A DNA stretch of 64,000 nucleotides from contig NZ_RCIH01000003.1 of assembly GCF_003675855.1 (NCBI RefSeq), forward strand, positions 310,001 to 374,000, given 5' to 3'. Made by a program: the position numbers and the translations under genes. This stretch comes from Halostella salina (GTDB lineage: Archaea > Halobacteriota > Halobacteria > Halobacteriales > Natronoarchaeaceae). Below the pieces are notes generated by a model, which was given only the letters and a program-made list of their open reading frames with translations, searched no databases and was not told the origin of the DNA. Below are positions 60,245 through 64,000 of the stretch, one piece after another. Position 1 is the first letter of the stretch, and the number at the start of each line of letters is the position of its first letter.

Positions 60245-60988
60245 ATGAACATGGACGACCGCACCTGTCTGATCACGGGATCGGGGCGAGGAATCGGCCG
60301 CGGCATCGCGGAACACCTGGGCAGCGAGGGTGCAAACGTCGTCGTCAACTACCGCAGTTCGGAGGCGTCGGCCCACGAGGCCGTCGAGGCGATCGAGGAT
60401 GCCGGCGGGAATGCGATCGCCGCGCAGGCGGACGTGACCGACCGCGATGAGGTCGACGCGATGCGCGACCAGGTGCACGACGCGTTCGGTCCCATCGACG
60501 TCCTCGTCAACAACGCCGGGATCACGAAGGACACCCGGTTCACGAAGATGAGCCGCGAGGAGTGGGACCAGGTGATGAACGTCAACCTCGGCGGGACGTT
60601 CAACTGCACGCAGGCCTTTTACGACGACATCTGGAACGCCGACGAGGGCCGGCTGATCAACATCTCCAGCATCGTCGGCAAGCAGGGCAACTTCGGGCAG
60701 GCCAACTACGCCACCGCCAAGTCCGGCCTGTTCGGCTTCACCCGCACGATGGCGCTGGAACTGGCAAGCGGCGGCTCCACGGCGAACTGCGTCGCGCCGG
60801 GCTTTACCCGAACCGACATGCTCGAAACCGTCCCCGACGACGTGCAGGAGAAGATCCTCGCGGAGATCCCGCTGGGCCGCTTCGCCGAGATCGAGGACAT
60901 CGCCTGTACCGTCCGGTTCCTCGCCAGCGAGCACTCCTCGTACATCACCGGCGAGGTGCTGGACATCAACGGCGGGATGGATCTGTAA
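60245..60988 (+). CDS. SDR acetoacetyl-CoA reductase (PhaB/FabG-like)
   Basis: A 247-residue short-chain dehydrogenase. The nucleotide motif is TGSGRGIGRG (about 11-20), then NNAG. Catalytic Ser is in NISSIVG and Tyr/Lys in NYATAKSG. The end LDINGGMDL is FabG/PhaB-like. Placed after phaC, it most likely reduces 3-ketoacyl-CoA to (R)-3-hydroxyacyl-CoA for the polymer. A fatty-acid role is unlikely in archaea. Confidence 0.88.
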   Translation: MNMDDRTCLITGSGRGIGRGIAEHLGSEGANVVVNYRSSEASAHEAVEAIEDAGGNAIAAQADVTDRDEVDAMRDQVHDAFGPIDVLVNNAGITKDTRFTKMSREEWDQVMNVNLGGTFNCTQAFYDDIWNADEGRLINISSIVGKQGNFGQANYATAKSGLFGFTRTMALELASGGSTANCVAPGFTRTDMLETVPDDVQEKILAEIPLGRFAEIEDIACTVRFLASEHSSYITGEVLDINGGMDL

Positions 60989-60989
60989 C

Positions 60990-61014
60990 CGCGACCTTTT
61001 GCGCTGCGGTCGCG
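60990..61014 (+). terminator. Hairpin just after the reductase gene
   Basis: CGCGACC (60990-60996) pairs with GGTCGCG (61008-61014) across an 11-base loop starting TTTT. It lies 2 bases after the TAA at 60986-60988. It could stop the phaB message or protect its 3' end. Confidence 0.35.
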
Positions 61015-61280
61015 CGCCGTCGGCGCGCTCCCTCGGCAAAAGCTCGGCCAAAATCACTCCTCCTTCACTTCGCTTCGCTCCGTTCAGTCGTCGGACCGCT
61101 CGCTCGTTCACGCCGCTCACTCGCTCGCGGGTGCTATCGTGGCGGCGGCCTGCCCTTCCCCGGGTCGCGCGGGTGCTTCCGCACCACGCGCTCCCGGCCG
61201 ACCATTCGTGGTTGTTTTCCCCGCCGCCAACGCTCGCCCTAGCACCAGCCTATAAACCGGTCCGCCCTGTCAGGCCGTGT
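61015..61280. other. Low-complexity intergenic stretch
   Basis: The 292 bases between the reductase and thiolase hold no gene. After the hairpin there is repetitive C/T/G-rich sequence with CTTCGCTTCGCTCCG and CTCGCTCG-type runs (about 61065-61135), a kind of low complexity often seen between haloarchaeal genes. A CCTATAAACC element (about 61250-61258) is the thiolase promoter. Confidence 0.5.
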
Positions 61281-62432
61281 ATGGAACGCGTAGCGATCAT
61301 CGGCGCGTCGATGACCCAGTTCGGGGAGCGGGAGGGCTGGGTCAACGAACTGCTCGCGGAGGCGGGCAAGGCGTGCCTCGACGACGCGGGGGTTTCGGGC
61401 GACGACCTGGACCACCTGTACGTGTCGAACATGGCGAGCGGCGAGTTCGAGGGGCAGACCGGCGTCCCGAACGCGCTCGCCCACGACCTCGGGGCGATGC
61501 CGGCCTACACCCAGCGGGTCGACCAGACGAGTTCGAGCGGCGGCGCGGGGACCTTCGCCGCGTGGCAGTCCGTCGCGAGCGGGGCCAGCGACCTCACGAT
61601 GCTCGTCGGCGGCGAGAAGATGACCCACCGCACGACGGCGGAGGCGACCGACGTGATCGCGTCGCTGACCCACCCCGTCGAGTACAAGCACGGCGTCACG
61701 CTCCCGAGCTTCGCAGGGCTGACCGCGCGGCACTACCTGGAGAAGTACGACGCGCCCCGCGAGAGCCTCGGCAAGGTCGCGGTCAAGAACCACAGGAACG
61801 GCCTCGACAATCCGCACGCGCAGTTCCGGAAGGAGGTCGACCTCGACACCGTCCTCGACTCGCCCATCGTCGCGGACCCGCTTCGGCTGTACGACTTCTG
61901 TCCCATCACGGACGGGAGCGCGGCGCTCCTGCTCTGCCCCGAGTCCGAGGCCGAGCAGTACACGGACGACTACTCGATCATCACCGGCGTCGCGGGCGCG
62001 ACGGACACCCACGTCGTCCACGAGCGCGACGACCCGACCACGATGGGCGGCGTCGTCGAGAGCGGCGAGCAGGCCTACGAGATGGCCGGGATCGGTCCGG
62101 AGGACGTGGACGTGGCGGAACTGCACGACATGTTCACCATCCTCGAGTTCCTCCAGATGGAGGGGCTCGGCTTCGCCGACCCGGGCGAGGCCTGGCAAGC
62201 GGTCGAAGAGGGCCGCACCGAGCGCGACGGCGAACTGCCGATCAACACCTCGGGCGGCCTGAAGTCGAAGGGCCACCCGCTCGGCGCGAGCGGCGTGGCG
62301 CAGGTGTACGAGATCCACAAGCAGATCACCGGCGACGCCGGCCCCCGGCAGGTCGAAGCCGGGACCGGCCTCGCCTGCAACGTCGGCGGCTTCGGCAACT
62401 GCGTGATCACCACCATTCTGGAGGAACCATGA
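61281..62432 (+). CDS. Beta-ketothiolase catalytic subunit, haloarchaeal type
   Basis: A 383-residue thiolase-superfamily protein, SCP-x-like. At the position of the usual nucleophilic Cys it reads RVDQTSSSGGAGTF (Ser84-86), with no Cys. The His segments VAELHDMF and SKGHPLGASG are present. Haloarchaeal PhaA/BktB alpha subunits are reported to use Ser in place of Cys and to need a separate OB-fold subunit, which follows here with an ATGA overlap. It would condense acetyl-CoA (or propionyl-CoA) for PHA. A TATAAA element lies about 27 bases upstream. Confidence 0.85.
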   Translation: MERVAIIGASMTQFGEREGWVNELLAEAGKACLDDAGVSGDDLDHLYVSNMASGEFEGQTGVPNALAHDLGAMPAYTQRVDQTSSSGGAGTFAAWQSVASGASDLTMLVGGEKMTHRTTAEATDVIASLTHPVEYKHGVTLPSFAGLTARHYLEKYDAPRESLGKVAVKNHRNGLDNPHAQFRKEVDLDTVLDSPIVADPLRLYDFCPITDGSAALLLCPESEAEQYTDDYSIITGVAGATDTHVVHERDDPTTMGGVVESGEQAYEMAGIGPEDVDVAELHDMFTILEFLQMEGLGFADPGEAWQAVEEGRTERDGELPINTSGGLKSKGHPLGASGVAQVYEIHKQITGDAGPRQVEAGTGLACNVGGFGNCVITTILEEP

Positions 62433-62791
62433 GCTTCGACGCACACCGCTGTCCGAACGGCCACGTCACCTACCCGGGCCACACCGTCTGCCCGGACTGC
62501 GGCGAGGAACAGACCGAGACGATCGACCTCTCCGACGAGACCGGCGAGGTCGTCACGTGGACGAAAAGCACCGCGACGCCGCCCGGCGTCCGTCAGCCCA
62601 ACACGCTCGCAATCGTCGAGTTCGACGTTGACGGCGCGTCCGTCCGCGCGCTCGGGCAGGCGACGACCGACGAAATCGAGACCGGCGACACGGTCGAACC
62701 GGTGTACGTCGAGGAGCTCCGCGACCCCGACGCCGGTATCCGGGAGCGGGAGAGTCAGGCGTGGGATGGGTTCCGGTTCGAGCCGGTCTAA
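62429..62791 (+). CDS. Thiolase OB-fold/zinc-ribbon subunit (DUF35)
   Basis: A 120-residue DUF35 protein. A zinc ribbon (HRCPNGHVTYPGHTVCPDCG) is followed by an OB fold (GEVVTWTKSTATPPGVRQPN, LAIVEFDVDGASVRALGQA). It is the beta subunit that bridges the thiolase. The start overlaps the thiolase stop by ATGA. The 3' end is part of a 55-bp-period tandem repeat that runs past the stop. Confidence 0.88.
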   Translation: MSFDAHRCPNGHVTYPGHTVCPDCGEEQTETIDLSDETGEVVTWTKSTATPPGVRQPNTLAIVEFDVDGASVRALGQATTDEIETGDTVEPVYVEELRDPDAGIRERESQAWDGFRFEPV

Positions 62792-62934
62792 GCGACGGTT
62801 TATCGTCGCGGCACGGATCGAAGCGGAATGGTTCGAGCCGACGCAGTGAGCGCGTCGGCGCGAATCGTGGGGTCGAAGCGGAAAGGTTCGAGCCGGTCTA
62901 AGCGGCGGTTTCGCACGCCCTGGTTCGAGCTACC
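62775..62934 (+). repeat. 55-bp-period tandem repeat over the 3' end of the OB-fold gene
   Basis: Three units begin GGTTCGAGCCG at 62775, 62830 and 62885, exactly 55 bases apart. Units 1 and 2 end TCGAAGCGGAAT and TCGAAGCGGAAA. Units 1 and 3 share 27 bases with one mismatch (62775-62801 against 62885-62911). The first unit contains the final codons and stop of the OB-fold gene; the others are non-coding. This looks like slippage or duplication of the gene end. Confidence 0.7.
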
Positions 62935-63548
62935 TACTGCGAGCCGTCTTCGCCGTCGTCATCGGCACCGTCGTTTTCGCCGTCCTCGTCGCGGTACTGG
63001 TCGCGGAGCGAGTCGAGTTCGGCGTCCACGTCGACGTTCACGTCCTCCCCCGCTTCCGGTTCGTCGTCGAACTCGTCCAGCGTCCGCTCCTCGGCGGTCG
63101 CGTCGCGGAGCCGACGGTCGATCTCCCGGCGGAGGTCGCGGGCGTCCTCCAGCACCGGGGCGGCCGGCGAGTCGTCCGGGAGCCCGCCCGACTCGACGGC
63201 GCGCTGGAACTCCTCAAGGGCGGTGTCGACGCGCTGCAGGGTGGACCGGCTCAGGTCCGCCGCGCGGTCGCGGGCCTCGCCGCCGCGTTCGCGCGCCTCC
63301 CGGCCGGTTCGGGTTAGTTGAATCGCACGCTGGAGCGCTTCGAGGGCGCGCACGTTCGCCTCCAGGATCGCGACGAGCGCTGGGATCGCGGCCTCGTCGG
63401 CGAACCGCAGGAGTTCGTCGGGACGGGGCGGTCTGGGGAGGCCGAGCGGGCCGCGCGGCGGCTCCACGTCCCCCTGCAGCTCCCGGAGGGAGTCCGCGAG
63501 GTCCGCCGCCGCCCGGGCCAGGTCGTCGTCCGGCATCGTGTCGCTCAT
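62934..63548 (-). CDS. DUF7547-like helical acidic protein
   Basis: A 204-residue protein, mostly helical. A Pro-rich loop (PPRGPLGLPRPPRPDELLRF) and long helices (about 60-165) are followed by a very acidic tail (DVNVDVDAELDSLRDQYRDEDGE). It resembles a haloarchaeal family that I recall as DUF7547. Function unknown. It is convergent with the repeat region at its 3' end. Confidence 0.65.
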   Translation of the reverse strand: MSDTMPDDDLARAAADLADSLRELQGDVEPPRGPLGLPRPPRPDELLRFADEAAIPALVAILEANVRALEALQRAIQLTRTGREARERGGEARDRAADLSRSTLQRVDTALEEFQRAVESGGLPDDSPAAPVLEDARDLRREIDRRLRDATAEERTLDEFDDEPEAGEDVNVDVDAELDSLRDQYRDEDGENDGADDDGEDGSQ

Positions 63549-63620
63549 ACGGACGGCTTCGGGCGGACGGGCCAAAACGGTCACGCCCCGGCCAGACGCA
63601 ATGCTTATTGTATCCTCCGT

Positions 63621-63640
63621 GCATCTTCCCGGAAGAATGC
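63621..63640. promoter_or_regulatory. Near-palindrome over the last gene's start codon
   Basis: The 20 bases from 63621 contain TCTTCC-C-GGAAGA, with outer GCAT and ATGC also pairing if one base is bulged. It covers the transcription start and ATG (63637) of a leaderless-looking gene, with TTATTGTATCC about 30 bases upstream. Confidence 0.35.
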
Positions 63641-64000
63641 GTCCGGAGCACGGCGGTGGCCCGTCCGAGGGGACCGAGTTCTCGCAGGCGCTCGCCGACC
63701 TGAAGCGGGACGGCTGTAACGTGCTGGTCGTCGGCGGGGCGTCGGAGAGCGCCGACCGGGGCGTCTGCCGCCGCCTGCTGGGGGACGCCGGGGAGGACAC
63801 CCGAACCCGGCTGTTCGTGTTCACGGAGAACGTCGACGCCCGCGAACGCGTTCCGGAGGGGTTCGGCGACGGTGACAGGGTGCTCCTCCAGCACGACGCC
63901 GAGACGGCGGCCGAGCCGCCGGAGTGGGCGTCGGCGGTCGACGCCCGCATGCTCTCGGCGCTCTGCCGGGAGTTCGTCGCGGTCGTCGACGAGTACGAGG
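63637..64000 (+). CDS. DUF7504-like protein (5' part)
   Basis: The open frame from ATG 63637 runs off the window; 121 codons are visible. GTEFSQALADLKRDGCNVLVVGGASESADRGVCRRLLGDA resembles the P-loop-like start of haloarchaeal DUF7504 proteins (RecA-like fold with a degenerate phosphate loop), which are thought to act in signalling. The rest is outside the window. Confidence 0.6.
   Translation, partial: MRPEHGGGPSEGTEFSQALADLKRDGCNVLVVGGASESADRGVCRRLLGDAGEDTRTRLFVFTENVDARERVPEGFGDGDRVLLQHDAETAAEPPEWASAVDARMLSALCREFVAVVDEYE

Noticed and set aside
58901-61120. 739-codon minus-strand frame across phaC and phaB
   Set aside because: It spans two well-supported genes and the gap between them, and has no recognisable domain.
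61060-61140. CRISPR-like or structured repeat between the PHA reductase and thiolase
   Set aside because: The sequence is simple CTCG/CTTCG low complexity with no regular repeat-spacer spacing.
62828-63703. 291-codon plus-strand frame from the tandem repeat
   Set aside because: Arg/Pro-rich and antisense to the DUF7547-like gene; its start lies inside the repeat.

Overview
The window is a chromosomal segment of a halophilic archaeon (class Halobacteria). It is very GC-rich, its proteins are strongly acidic, and most genes look leaderless, with a TATA-like element about 27 bases before the start codon. Exported proteins mostly carry twin-arginine (Tat) signals with lipoboxes. Family content is archaeal or haloarchaeal throughout: PAN, RpoP, L37Ae, Pcc1, Nop5/fibrillarin, archaeal MAT, DacZ and the haloarchaeal PHA cluster. 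No rRNA, CRISPR array or intact prophage is visible. One tRNA gene, tRNA-Leu(UAG), is present, and it is abnormal.

Layout. 1-5.1 kb: end of the SAM synthetase gene, thiI, a small hydrolase pair, a winged-helix regulator and PAN. 5.2-9.7 kb: a GMP synthetase amidotransferase subunit, DUF2070, and an information-processing block (L37Ae, RpoP, Pcc1, prefoldin beta, DUF3194) broken by one opposite-strand HTH gene. 9.8-15.3 kb: zinc-ribbon proteins, cysteine synthase, thioredoxin-like and DUF255 genes. 15.4-19 kb: purD, an acyltransferase, and a dacZ-mscS pair (c-di-AMP synthesis next to a mechanosensitive channel). 19-23.4 kb: an operon of four exported proteins (P19/Tp34-like lipoprotein, DUF7282 surface protein, Dyp-like peroxidase, rhodanese lipoprotein), which looks like an extracytoplasmic metal or heme handling system. 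25.5-27.0 kb: a lower-GC mini-island with an HsdR_N-type nuclease-like gene, bounded by an 18-bp repeat of the 3' part of tRNA-Leu. 27-32.6 kb: a small TFB-like protein, CoaD, a regulator, GshA, an RNA polymerase epsilon-like gene and the fibrillarin/Nop5 pair. 32.6-36.6 kb: an amidohydrolase, an esterase-like hydrolase and kynureninase. 36.6-47.7 kb: CysS, CbiX, two LolA-like paralogues, a DR2241-type Fe-S protein, a truncated hemoglobin and purA. 47.8-56.4 kb: a PGF-CTERM surface protein, an aldo/keto reductase, a very long acidic protein and an RCK potassium channel. 56.5-62.8 kb: a nearly complete polyhydroxyalkanoate pathway (MaoC, PhaR, PhaP, PhaE, PhaC, PhaB-type reductase, two-subunit beta-ketothiolase). 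62.8-64 kb: a 55-bp-period tandem repeat and two haloarchaeal genes of unknown function.

Connections. The PHA genes form a full route: thiolase and reductase make 3-hydroxyacyl-CoA, PhaEC polymerises it, PhaP coats the granule, PhaR is the probable repressor, and MaoC may feed in (R)-3-hydroxyacyl-CoA from beta-oxidation. purD and purA lie 32 kb apart but share an almost identical near-palindrome upstream of their TATA boxes, which suggests a purine regulon operator. The exported operon at 19-23.4 kb is the best candidate in the window for a little-described system. Further candidate regulatory signals are perfect or near-perfect palindromes at the starts of several regulator genes and two tandem promoter-like units before the RNA polymerase epsilon-like gene.
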